NCBI RefSeq assembly: GCF_000378765.1 | Contig: NZ_KB905342.1 | Location: 682,001-746,000, forward strand | DNA: 64,000 bases | Direction of reading: 5' to 3' | Source of the DNA: Psychroflexus tropicus DSM 15496 | GTDB lineage: Bacteria > Bacteroidota > Bacteroidia > Flavobacteriales > Flavobacteriaceae | Part shown: piece after piece, positions 9,320-18,197 of the stretch | How the letters are laid out: every line of letters begins with the position of its first letter | Numbering within the stretch: position 1 is the first letter of the stretch | Position numbers and translations under genes: made by a program | Notes under the pieces: generated by a model | What the model saw: the letters and a program-made list of their open reading frames with translations, nothing else | What the model was told of the DNA's origin: nothing | Databases searched by the model: none

Positions 9320-12300
9320 TTGAATCTTTACTTAAAGAATTTTAATTCATTCCATAAGACTTTATTCGCTTCAGTAATCTTCTTGTTCTCCCTTTCAGGA
9401 ACTTACGCTCAAGAGGAGCAAGACTCTATACCTCAAGGACCATCATTGGGTTCAATAGACATGCCGAACCCCTCGAGTATCGTTTCAAAATACGAATACG
9501 ATCCTGTTCTGGACCGCTACATTTACACCGAGAAAATAGGATCTGTAAATACAAAATATCCATTAGTACTTACACCCAAAGAGTTTGAAGCCCTTGTTCT
9601 AGAGGAACAAATGAAGCAGTACTTTAAGCAGAAGTCAGACGCAGCTCTTGGAAGGGGTGATGAGGAAGAACAAAAAAACCTAATTCCTATTTTCTACGTC
9701 AACAACTCCTTCTTTCAATCTGTTTTTGGAGGGAATCAAATTGAAGTGACACCAAGAGGTTCTGTTGCTGTGGATATGGGGATTTTGTATAGTAAACAAG
9801 ATAACCCGTCACTTTCCCCTAGAAACCAGAGTAATTTGACGTTTGATTTCGATCAGCGTATCAGCATGAGTTTACAGGCTTCTGTTGGGACTCGGCTTCA
9901 GGTGAATGCTGAATATGATACCGAATCTACTTTTGACTTTCAAAATCAAATTAGATTAGAATATACACCAACTGAAGATGATATCATTCAGAAAATTGAA
10001 GTTGGTAACGTACAGATGCCTACCAACAGCTCTTTAATTCAAGGATCCCAAAGCTTATTTGGGGTGAAAACTCAATTACAGTTTGGTAAAACGACGATTA
10101 CAGGAGTGTTTTCAGAATTAAATTCAGAACGCCAAAGTGTTAACATACAGGGAGGAGGAACCGTAAGAGATTTTGATAAATTCGCTTTAGATTATGATGA
10201 AAACAGGCACTTCTTTCTTGCCCATTTTTTTAGAAATCAATATAATGAAGCTCTGGATAATTATCCTTTTATCAACAGTAGGATTCAAATCACAAGAATT
10301 CAGGTGTGGGTAACCAACAGGACCAATAATTCGGCAACTACCTCTAGTGCCAGAAATATCGTTGCGATTCAGGACCTTGGAGAAAGTGCACCGCAAAATG
10401 TAGGGCTTTTGTTGGATAATGCAGGCAATCCAATTGCTCCACCATTACCTAACTTTATTCAAAATCCAAATGCCAGGCCAGACAATGCCAATAACCTTTT
10501 CAATCCTAATGGGATAAGTGGTCAGGGCCAAACGGTTCTCAATAGTCAGATAAGAGATTTTGCAACTATACAGCAGGGTTTTGGTTCTGCAGAGCCCTTT
10601 GTTTCCGAGGGAAGGGATTATGCTATTTTAGAAAATGCCAGAGAATTGCAGCCTAATGAATATACTTTAGATACTCAGCTGGGCTATATTTCGTTAAACC
10701 AACGACTCAATAACGATGAGGTACTCGGGGTTGCTTTTGAATACACCACCACAGATGGTCGTGTATTTAGAGTGGGTGAATTTGGAAATGGTGGCCCTCC
10801 CGGAACAGAAACCATAGAAAACCCAGAGCTTCAGGATGAGCCCATTGCGCAAAACCAAAATCTTATTGTGAAACTTTTAAAGAGTCCGGTGACCTTTGTT
10901 CAGGAACCAATTTGGGACCTGATGATGAAAAACTTTTACAGCCTTGGAGCAAATGGTCTAGAGCAGGATGGGTTTAGGTTCAATATTTTATATTCCGATC
11001 CACAGCCTGTAAATTTTATATCACAAGCTCCTGGGAGTAATACTCCACTCCCAGATGATGTAAGTGAAACGAATTTATTGCAGGTCTTGGATTTGGATCA
11101 ATTAAACCTCAACAATGACCCTGTAAATGGAGGAGATGGATTCTTTGATTTTGTTCCTGGTATAACCATAGATCCAGAGAATGGGATTTTGAAATTTACC
11201 AAAGTTGAGCCTTTTGGAGAGTATCTATTCGAAAAGCTTGACTTGACTCCAAACTCTGGAACCGAAGACTACGATAACCCCCAAACCTACAACGATAACC
11301 AGGCTAAATTTGTATTTAGGAGTCTTTACACAACAACGAAAATACAAGCTCAGCAGGATGGTGCCGAGCAAAATAAATTTCAGCTTTCAGGACGTTATAA
11401 AGCCACAACTACAGGCGGTATCCCAATTGGTGCCTTTAATGTGCCACGAGGATCTGTTACGGTTACTGCTGGAGGAAGAACTCTCCAAGAGGGGATCGAT
11501 TATACCGTAGATTATGAGTTAGGCAGGGTTAATATCCTCGACGATGCCCTGTTGGCTTCTGATACCCCAATACAGGTTTCTACAGAGAACAATGCCCTAT
11601 TTGGAAGGCAAACGAAACGCTTTACAGGAATTGACGTTCAACATAGATTTAGCGAAGAGTTGTTGATCGGCGGAACCTTTTTAAATCTCAATGAAAGACC
11701 AGTTACTCAGAAAGCAGATTATGGTACAGATCCTGTCAATAATAGTATATATGGGGTGAACTTCAATTATAATACAACGGTGCCTTTTTTTACGAGAATG
11801 GTGAACAAGCTGCCGAATATAGATACAGATGTAGAATCTAATTTTTCACTAAGAGGAGAATTTGCCTATCTAAGACCTGGCACTCCTCAGGCAAGCGATT
11901 TTGGAGGAGAAGCAACGAGTTATGTCGATGACTTTGAAGGTTCTCAAACCAGTATTTCTGTAATAGATCCATTAGCCTGGAAATTGGCTAGCGCACCTGT
12001 AGGATTTAGAGGGCCAAATGATGCGAATGGAACCTTTAATTCCAATAATGATTTGAGTACGAATGACTTTAGGGCAAAACTGAACTGGTACACCATAGAC
12101 CCGATTTTTTATAGTTCCCAGCGTCCAGCAGATGTTACTGATGAAGATTTATCTCAATACTATTCCAGACGTGTACTCATTAATGAAATATTTCCAAACA
12201 TAGATATAGTTCCAGGACAAATTCAAACCTTGTTTCCTTTAGATCTGGTTTATAGACCTACAGAACGAGGTATGTATAATTATAATCCAGCCTCTGCAAC

Positions 12301-15300
12301 AGATAATACTCTTCCAAATCCAGAACAAAATTTTGGGGGTATTACAAGGGGTCTGCAAACGACAGATTTTGAGCAGTCCAATGTAGAATATGTTGAGTTT
12401 TGGGTGATGGATCCTTTTATATATCCAGAAAATGCTGGTAACAATGGTGGTAAAGTTGTCTTCAATTTTGGAAGTATTACAGAGGACGTTCTAAAAGATG
12501 GCAGAAAACAATTCGAAAATGGTCTCCCAGAAGACGGTGGAAATTCTAACACCCTTTCTACCAACTTTGGTAAAGTACCCAGTAATCAATCCTTGGTATA
12601 TGCCTTTGATACGGAGGGACAGGCGCGGATAAATCAGGATGTTGGCTTCGATGGATTAGACGATTTGGATGAAGCTGGCAAATTCCCAAGTTTTGCAAAC
12701 TTTGAAGATCCTTCCAATGATAATTACCAATATTACCTGGATAGAGAAGGTGATATTCTCAATAAATACAGGAACTTTAACGGGGCAGAGGGGAATAACC
12801 CCGTAGAAGTCACAGAAACCAATCGGGGTAATTCTGCTTTTCCTGATGTAGAAGATGTGAATCTGGACAATACAATGAACACCATCGATAGTTATTATGA
12901 ATATGAAGTTCCTGTATTTCCTAACATGAGTGTAGAAAATAATACCAGTTCTGTTGCTGGTATAGATTCAGATTATATAACGGATGTACAGGAAGTGGTA
13001 TCTACCCTCCAAAATGGAGAGCAAATTCAGGCTAGGTGGGTTCAATTTAGAGTACCGCTAAGAACCAGTGAAGAATTTGCGATTGGAGGTATTAGTGATT
13101 TGAGGTCCATTCGGTTTATGAGAATGTACATGACTGAGTTTAGCCAGGAAACCATTTTACGTTTTGGAACCTTAGAGTTAGTTAGAGGAGATTATTTTAC
13201 TTACGATTTGCCAATTTTGCCAGATGGACAGAATCCCAACACAGGAACAACGCAATTCAATTCTGAAGCTGTTAGTGAAGAGATCACTTCTAATTATGTG
13301 ACTCCACCTGGAGTCATACGAGAAGAACTGGTCAATAATAATGTGGCTATTCGAGAGGATGAAAAATCACTTTCATTACGAGTAAGCAACCTGGAACCTG
13401 AGGACTCAAGGGGGGTCTTCAAAAATTACCAGATCGACATGAGGCAGTACGAACGTTTGGAAATGTACTTGCACGCCCAATCTCTGGCGCCTCCCAATCC
13501 GGAATTGCAAGACGACCAACTCACAGCTTTTATTAGAATGGGTATCGACTTTACCAATAATTATTATCAGATTGAAGTTCCTTTAAAAGTTTCAGACCCT
13601 CAGGACTTTTCTCCAAGAGGAGTCTGGCCACTAGAAAATGATCTCAACTTATCTTTAGATTTACTTCAGCAAATTAAGGCTAAAGTAATAGGGGATGATG
13701 ACCTTGATCTTAGCAACCTCGAACTCAATTATTTTGATGAATCTGGACAATATATCCCTGATCCAGATGCAGCTGAAGGTTTTAAAGTGGGTATCATTGG
13801 TAACCCCAGTTTTGGAAACATCAGAGTGATGATGCTTGGTTTGAAAAATTCTAGTAATCAAAATGTGTCTGGTGAGGTGTGGTTAAATGAATTAAGATTA
13901 TCTGGCCTTAAAAATGAAGGAGGCTGGGCTGCTGTGCTGAATATGGACACCAATTTTGCAGATTTCGCCAATATTTCTGCCAGCGGAAGGCGATCTACCA
14001 TTGGGTTTGGTGCCATAGAACAAGGTCCTAATCAAAGAAGTCGAGAAGACATACAGCAATACGACGTGGTCACAGGGTTAAACCTTGGGCAAATCTTACC
14101 TAAGAAATGGGGCGTAAAGATTCCTTTAAATTATAGCAGGGGTGAAGAATTGATCACGCCTCAGTTCGATCCGTTTTATGGAGATTTAGAGCTTCAAAAC
14201 TTAGATGATGCCCTAGGTGCAGAGGATAGAGCAGAATTTGAACAACAGGCAGAGACTTATACAAGACGGCAGGGCATAAGTGTAATTGGTCTTCGGAAGG
14301 ATCGAACCAATTCCGAAAAGACTCCAATGCCTTATGATATCGAAAATTTCACACTTTCTGCCAATTATAATCAGACTGATTACAGAGATTTTGAAATTAG
14401 AGAATCTTTAGATCAAAATATAGATGCAGCTTTGACCTATGGATTTAATTTTAAGCCGTTTGAAATTAAACCGTTTGAAAACATTGACCTCTTCAAAAGT
14501 CCTTACTTCGCCATATTTAAAGACTTTAACGTGAACTTATTGCCCAATAGTATTACTGCTGGTGCCAACGTCAATCGCCAATACAATGAGTTAAGATTTA
14601 GAGAATTTAACCTTCCTCCCGGGAGTATTGGCACTCCTAAACTTTTTCAAAGAAACTACTTCTTCGATTGGGAATATGCTATAGATTACAGTTTGACCAA
14701 GGCCTTAAATTTTAACTTTAATGCTTCAACTAATCGAATTGTTAGAAATTATATCGATGAAAATAATGTACAAGATAATTCCATCGGTGTGTTCGATGAT
14801 TTTTTCGATGTAGGCATTCCAAACCGGCATTACCAACAATTGCAGCTCAATTACACACTACCCTTTAATAAAATTCCTTTTTTGAAGTTTGTTCAGACTC
14901 AGTATTCGTATACTGGAGATTTTTTATGGACCAAGGGTTCAGAAATATTAAGAGGTTTGGAAGGCATACCAGATTTAGGGAATTCGGTACAGAATTCGGC
15001 AAGGCACCAAATCAATGGCAACTTTAATATGTCAACCCTGTATTCTTATTTGGGATTAACCAAAAAAAGAGCACAAAAAGCAAACGCCATCCAAAGAAAT
15101 GTAAGTAGAAGGAGAGGGGCTCAAGGTAGGGGTCAGGATAACCAAAATCGATCCAATACTCAAAATCAAGGCGATACAGAGCTTACAGGAGGAGATAAAG
15201 CTCTAAATACCTTAGTGGGTCTTGCTACCATATTAGACAGAGTTCAAGTCAATTATTCTGATACTAAAGGAATTTTTCTGCCAGGATATACTAATAATAT

Positions 15301-16564
15301 AGGCTTTGGAGGAACATTGAAACCTACCGCAGGCTTTACCTTTGGTAGTCAGAATGATGTGAGGAGAGAAGCAGCAAGAAGAGGTTGGCTTACAATGTAT
15401 CAGGACTTTAACGAGCAATATACAAGAACAGATAACCAGCAACTCGATATACAGGCTGGCTTAAAGTTACTACCAGGGCTTACAGTAGATCTTATTGCCA
15501 ATCGATTGTATTCTGATACCTACACGGAGAACTATCGGGTAGATCCTGAGACCATGGAATACAATTCTATCATTCCAAACACCTATGGAAATTTTAATAT
15601 TTCCACCAACATGATTCGCACGTCTTTCAGTACCAGCACCAAAGATGTGTCGGAAAATTTTGATCAATTTAGAGAAAATCGACTTGTCATAGCCAATAGA
15701 CTTGCTGAACAAGCTGGAATTAACCTCAACGACCCAAATAACATAGATGAAAACGGCTTCCCGGTGGGTTACGGAAGAACAAGTCAGTCTGTACTTTTAC
15801 CAGCCTTTATCTCAGCTTACACTGGCTCGGATCCAGAAAGTGAAGATTTGGGTCTTTTAAGGGATATCCCTATTCCCGGCTGGAACCTAAAATATACGGG
15901 CTTGATGAGGTTAAACTGGTTTAGAGATAATTTCAACCGATTTTCAATTCAGCATGGCTATTCTTCCACTTATACAGTCAACCAGTTTCAATCGGATTTA
16001 GAATTCAATCGAACAGATCCTTTCGGCCAATTCAATATCAATGAGAATGGAGATTTTAGATCGGAACTATTTATATCAAATGTTAACCTTATCGAGCAGT
16101 TTAGTCCTCTAGTCAAGTTAGATTTTGAGATGAAAAATTCTGTGAGTGTAGTGGCTGAAGTTAGAAAAGACAGAGCCTTATCTTTAAGTTTTAACAATAA
16201 CCTGCTTACCGAAATGCAGGGAGATGAATATGTTGTAGGTTTGGGTTACCGAATAAAAGATCTAAAAGTGGTGACTCAATTTGAAGGAAACAGGAGGGTG
16301 CTGAGTAGTGATTTAAACTTAAGGGCCGATCTTTCCCTACGTAGAAATGAAACGATTATCAGAAATCTTGACGTCCTGAGTAACCGTGTTACATCGGGTC
16401 AGGACATCTGGTCTATTAATTTTGTTGCAGATTATGCATTTACTAAGAATTTAACGGCGTTATTTTTCTACGATCATGTATTTTCGCAAAATGCAATTTC
16501 AACGATTTTTCCACAAACTACGATTAGGACTGGTTTAACGTTGAGGTATAATTTTGGTAACTAA
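9320..16564 (+). CDS. sprA: SprA, outer-membrane translocon of type IX secretion and gliding
   Basis: Giant 2414-residue outer-membrane barrel, the channel of the type IX secretion system needed for secretion of adhesins and for gliding. A TTG start 5 bp after ruvA gives a clean signal peptide (LFASVIFLFSLSGTYA, then QEEQD). Family features seen include the N-terminal SprA region, many aromatic-rich beta strands, acidic Asp/Asn-rich loops (for example DSDYITDVQEVVS), and a C-terminal strand ending in Phe-Gly-Asn. Around residues 1925-1955 there is a low-complexity Arg/Gln/Asn/Gly loop. The length fits known SprA proteins of about 2400 residues. Downstream gcvH, vanZ, tonB and remB follow in the order I recall for other flavobacteria. 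No in-frame ATG lies near the signal peptide, so TTG is the likely start. Confidence 0.95.
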   Translation: MNLYLKNFNSFHKTLFASVIFLFSLSGTYAQEEQDSIPQGPSLGSIDMPNPSSIVSKYEYDPVLDRYIYTEKIGSVNTKYPLVLTPKEFEALVLEEQMKQYFKQKSDAALGRGDEEEQKNLIPIFYVNNSFFQSVFGGNQIEVTPRGSVAVDMGILYSKQDNPSLSPRNQSNLTFDFDQRISMSLQASVGTRLQVNAEYDTESTFDFQNQIRLEYTPTEDDIIQKIEVGNVQMPTNSSLIQGSQSLFGVKTQLQFGKTTITGVFSELNSERQSVNIQGGGTVRDFDKFALDYDENRHFFLAHFFRNQYNEALDNYPFINSRIQITRIQVWVTNRTNNSATTSSARNIVAIQDLGESAPQNVGLLLDNAGNPIAPPLPNFIQNPNARPDNANNLFNPNGISGQGQTVLNSQIRDFATIQQGFGSAEPFVSEGRDYAILENARELQPNEYTLDTQLGYISLNQRLNNDEVLGVAFEYTTTDGRVFRVGEFGNGGPPGTETIENPELQDEPIAQNQNLIVKLLKSPVTFVQEPIWDLMMKNFYSLGANGLEQDGFRFNILYSDPQPVNFISQAPGSNTPLPDDVSETNLLQVLDLDQLNLNNDPVNGGDGFFDFVPGITIDPENGILKFTKVEPFGEYLFEKLDLTPNSGTEDYDNPQTYNDNQAKFVFRSLYTTTKIQAQQDGAEQNKFQLSGRYKATTTGGIPIGAFNVPRGSVTVTAGGRTLQEGIDYTVDYELGRVNILDDALLASDTPIQVSTENNALFGRQTKRFTGIDVQHRFSEELLIGGTFLNLNERPVTQKADYGTDPVNNSIYGVNFNYNTTVPFFTRMVNKLPNIDTDVESNFSLRGEFAYLRPGTPQASDFGGEATSYVDDFEGSQTSISVIDPLAWKLASAPVGFRGPNDANGTFNSNNDLSTNDFRAKLNWYTIDPIFYSSQRPADVTDEDLSQYYSRRVLINEIFPNIDIVPGQIQTLFPLDLVYRPTERGMYNYNPASATDNTLPNPEQNFGGITRGLQTTDFEQSNVEYVEFWVMDPFIYPENAGNNGGKVVFNFGSITEDVLKDGRKQFENGLPEDGGNSNTLSTNFGKVPSNQSLVYAFDTEGQARINQDVGFDGLDDLDEAGKFPSFANFEDPSNDNYQYYLDREGDILNKYRNFNGAEGNNPVEVTETNRGNSAFPDVEDVNLDNTMNTIDSYYEYEVPVFPNMSVENNTSSVAGIDSDYITDVQEVVSTLQNGEQIQARWVQFRVPLRTSEEFAIGGISDLRSIRFMRMYMTEFSQETILRFGTLELVRGDYFTYDLPILPDGQNPNTGTTQFNSEAVSEEITSNYVTPPGVIREELVNNNVAIREDEKSLSLRVSNLEPEDSRGVFKNYQIDMRQYERLEMYLHAQSLAPPNPELQDDQLTAFIRMGIDFTNNYYQIEVPLKVSDPQDFSPRGVWPLENDLNLSLDLLQQIKAKVIGDDDLDLSNLELNYFDESGQYIPDPDAAEGFKVGIIGNPSFGNIRVMMLGLKNSSNQNVSGEVWLNELRLSGLKNEGGWAAVLNMDTNFADFANISASGRRSTIGFGAIEQGPNQRSREDIQQYDVVTGLNLGQILPKKWGVKIPLNYSRGEELITPQFDPFYGDLELQNLDDALGAEDRAEFEQQAETYTRRQGISVIGLRKDRTNSEKTPMPYDIENFTLSANYNQTDYRDFEIRESLDQNIDAALTYGFNFKPFEIKPFENIDLFKSPYFAIFKDFNVNLLPNSITAGANVNRQYNELRFREFNLPPGSIGTPKLFQRNYFFDWEYAIDYSLTKALNFNFNASTNRIVRNYIDENNVQDNSIGVFDDFFDVGIPNRHYQQLQLNYTLPFNKIPFLKFVQTQYSYTGDFLWTKGSEILRGLEGIPDLGNSVQNSARHQINGNFNMSTLYSYLGLTKKRAQKANAIQRNVSRRRGAQGRGQDNQNRSNTQNQGDTELTGGDKALNTLVGLATILDRVQVNYSDTKGIFLPGYTNNIGFGGTLKPTAGFTFGSQNDVRREAARRGWLTMYQDFNEQYTRTDNQQLDIQAGLKLLPGLTVDLIANRLYSDTYTENYRVDPETMEYNSIIPNTYGNFNISTNMIRTSFSTSTKDVSENFDQFRENRLVIANRLAEQAGINLNDPNNIDENGFPVGYGRTSQSVLLPAFISAYTGSDPESEDLGLLRDIPIPGWNLKYTGLMRLNWFRDNFNRFSIQHGYSSTYTVNQFQSDLEFNRTDPFGQFNINENGDFRSELFISNVNLIEQFSPLVKLDFEMKNSVSVVAEVRKDRALSLSFNNNLLTEMQGDEYVVGLGYRIKDLKVVTQFEGNRRVLSSDLNLRADLSLRRNETIIRNLDVLSNRVTSGQDIWSINFVADYAFTKNLTALFFYDHVFSQNAISTIFPQTTIRTGLTLRYNFGN

Positions 16565-16575
16565 AATAATTATAG

Positions 16576-16953
16576 ATGAACACACCAGAAAACTTAAAGT
16601 ACACTAAGGATCACGAATGGATTAAAATTGATGGCGACACTGCTACAATTGGCATCACAGATTTCGCTCAGGGTGAATTGGGAGACATCGTTTACGTAGA
16701 AGTAGAAACAGTTGGAGAAACCTTAGACAAAGACGAGGTTTTTGGAACTGTAGAAGCTGTGAAAACAGTTTCAGATCTATATTTACCACTTAGTGGAGAG
16801 ATTACTGAGTTCAACGAAGCTCTAGAAGATGAGCCAGAGATGGTCAATGAAGAGCCTTACGAGAAAGGCTGGATGGTAAAAATGAAAATTGCCAACCAAG
16901 ATGAAGTCAAAGATTTGATGGATGCAGAAGCTTATAAAGCGCATACTGAGTAG
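16576..16953 (+). CDS. gcvH: glycine cleavage system H protein
   Basis: Lipoyl carrier that shuttles the aminomethyl group between the P, T and L proteins of glycine cleavage. The 125-residue protein shows the canonical start (LKYTKDHEW), the [14 protein letters not shown] segment and the lipoylation site in [13 protein letters not shown] (lysine near residue 63). The length is normal. It begins 11 bp after sprA, and its last 32 bases overlap the start of the next gene. No gcvP or gcvT is nearby; in flavobacteria these genes are scattered. Confidence 0.97.
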   Translation: MNTPENLKYTKDHEWIKIDGDTATIGITDFAQGELGDIVYVEVETVGETLDKDEVFGTVEAVKTVSDLYLPLSGEITEFNEALEDEPEMVNEEPYEKGWMVKMKIANQDEVKDLMDAEAYKAHTE

Positions 16954-17329
16954 CAAATACCTTTTATTCCTCGCTATAGTTTCAACTTTGGTTATAAGCT
17001 ACCTCTCTTTATCAGACATCAGTAGCCTCCCAAAATTGGAAGTGCAGTTCGAAGATAAATGGTATCACTTAGTTGCTTATTTTGCTTTAAATTCAGTCTG
17101 GCTTTTAGCCATATCCTCTTATAAGTCCAGGTTCGCGAGGTTTGACGCTTTACTTTCAGTAGGGATAATTGGATTTGGCATCGTTATTGAAGTATTTCAA
17201 GAACTTATTACCGATTACAGAGTTTTTGATTTTTACGATATCATAGCTAATAGTACAGGTGTTATAGTAAGTTATCTTACTTATCAGTTGTTGAAAAAAA
17301 GAATTTTAGAAAATATAAACACGAATTGA
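16922..17329 (+). CDS. VanZ-like integral membrane protein
   Basis: A 135-residue membrane protein of the VanZ-like family, with about four hydrophobic segments. Family marks are [12 protein letters not shown] (a conserved Asp/Lys-His-Tyr patch) and the segment [24 protein letters not shown] near the C-terminus, where a conserved Gln/Arg and Asp-x2-Ala-Asn stand out. VanZ itself gives low-level teicoplanin resistance, but most family members have no known function and I do not assign resistance here. The ATG at 16922 lies 32 bp inside gcvH in another frame, so translation is probably coupled. No later start keeps the first helix intact. Confidence 0.8.
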   Translation: MQKLIKRILSSKYLLFLAIVSTLVISYLSLSDISSLPKLEVQFEDKWYHLVAYFALNSVWLLAISSYKSRFARFDALLSVGIIGFGIVIEVFQELITDYRVFDFYDIIANSTGVIVSYLTYQLLKKRILENINTN

Positions 17330-17379
17330 GACTAAATTTCAATTTTTTTATACTTTAGTAACCTATTTAAAATAAAAAT

Positions 17380-18099
17380 ATGGAACCAAAAAAGAATCCA
17401 AAAAAAGATCTTTCCAGAAGAAGTCTTTTGTTTTTCCAAATTGGTCTCGTAGTTGTATTGTTGATCACTTATGGAATGATTGAGTGGAAAACTTACGACA
17501 GAGATGCAATTGATACTGGAGTTGTAGATCTTGACATGCTAGATGAAGAAGATGTGCCAATTACTGAAATACAAAAAACTCCACCTCCACCACCACCTCC
17601 ACCGCCACCAGCCCCAGAAGTAATTGAGGTTGTTGAAGATGATGAAGATGTTGAAGAAGTGGTAATAGAATCTACAGAAACCGACCAAAATGAAGTAGTT
17701 GAAGTTGAGGAAGTTGAAGAAGTAGAAGAAGAAATTGGTGACGTTCCTTTTGCTGTTATTGAAAGTGTGCCCATCTTTCCAGGTTGCGAAGGCTTGAGTA
17801 ATAACGAAGAGCGTAAGCAATGTATGAGTAAAAAAATTAGTCAATTTGTAAATAAAAACTTTGATACTGGCTTAGCTGCTGATTTAGGTTTGTCTGGTGT
17901 TAACAGGGTTTATGTTCAATTTAAAATTGATAAAAAGGGTAATATTGTAAATGTTGCCGCTCGTGCACCACATCCAAGACTACAGTCTGAAGGTGAGCGT
18001 GTCATCAAAAAACTGCCTAAAATGAAGCCTGGCCAACAACGTGGTCAAAACGTAGGTGTGCTTTATTCTTTACCTATAACATTCCAAGTTCAAGACTAG
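17380..18099 (+). CDS. tonB: TonB-family energy transducer
   Basis: Links the proton-motive force at the inner membrane to outer-membrane proteins. Domains in order: a short basic cytoplasmic tail (KKNPKKDLSRRS), one membrane helix at about residues 18-38, a stiff linker with a run of ten prolines from about residue 67 followed by a Glu/Val-rich acidic stretch, and a C-terminal TonB domain (from PIFPGCE to PITFQVQD). The TonB domain carries two cysteines, a common feature of Bacteroidota TonBs. It has no ExbB/ExbD neighbours. A terminator separates it from remB, whose exported N-terminus is a diverged copy of this same C-terminal domain. A TonB role in gliding is plausible from context only. 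Confidence 0.92.
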   Translation: MEPKKNPKKDLSRRSLLFFQIGLVVVLLITYGMIEWKTYDRDAIDTGVVDLDMLDEEDVPITEIQKTPPPPPPPPPPAPEVIEVVEDDEDVEEVVIESTETDQNEVVEVEEVEEVEEEIGDVPFAVIESVPIFPGCEGLSNNEERKQCMSKKISQFVNKNFDTGLAADLGLSGVNRVYVQFKIDKKGNIVNVAARAPHPRLQSEGERVIKKLPKMKPGQQRGQNVGVLYSLPITFQVQD

Positions 18100-18118
18100 A
18101 ATTTGATGATATACAATT

Positions 18119-18151
18119 ACAAATCCCGAATCTTACATTCGGGATTTTTTT
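18119..18151 (+). terminator. Rho-independent terminator after tonB
   Basis: The arm AAATCCCGAAT pairs with ATTCGGGATTT across the loop CTTAC and is followed by a T run. A strong, simple hairpin ends the sprA-gcvH-vanZ-tonB unit. Confidence 0.9.
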
Positions 18152-18167
18152 ATTGCTATTTTTAAAT

Positions 18168-18175
18168 CATCTTTG
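18168..18175 (+). promoter_or_regulatory. near-consensus -7 box for remB
   Basis: CATCTTTG differs from TAnnTTTG only at its first base and lies 22 bp before the ATG at 18198. It argues against a start at the upstream TTG (18153). Confidence 0.4.
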
Positions 18176-18197
18176 TAAATATTTACACCCATCTACT

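Noticed and set aside
17493-17844. Two minus-strand frames opposite tonB (Ser/Thr/Gly-rich and Trp/Phe/Asn-rich)
   Set aside because: They are the complement of the proline and Glu/Val codon runs of TonB; low complexity alone creates them.
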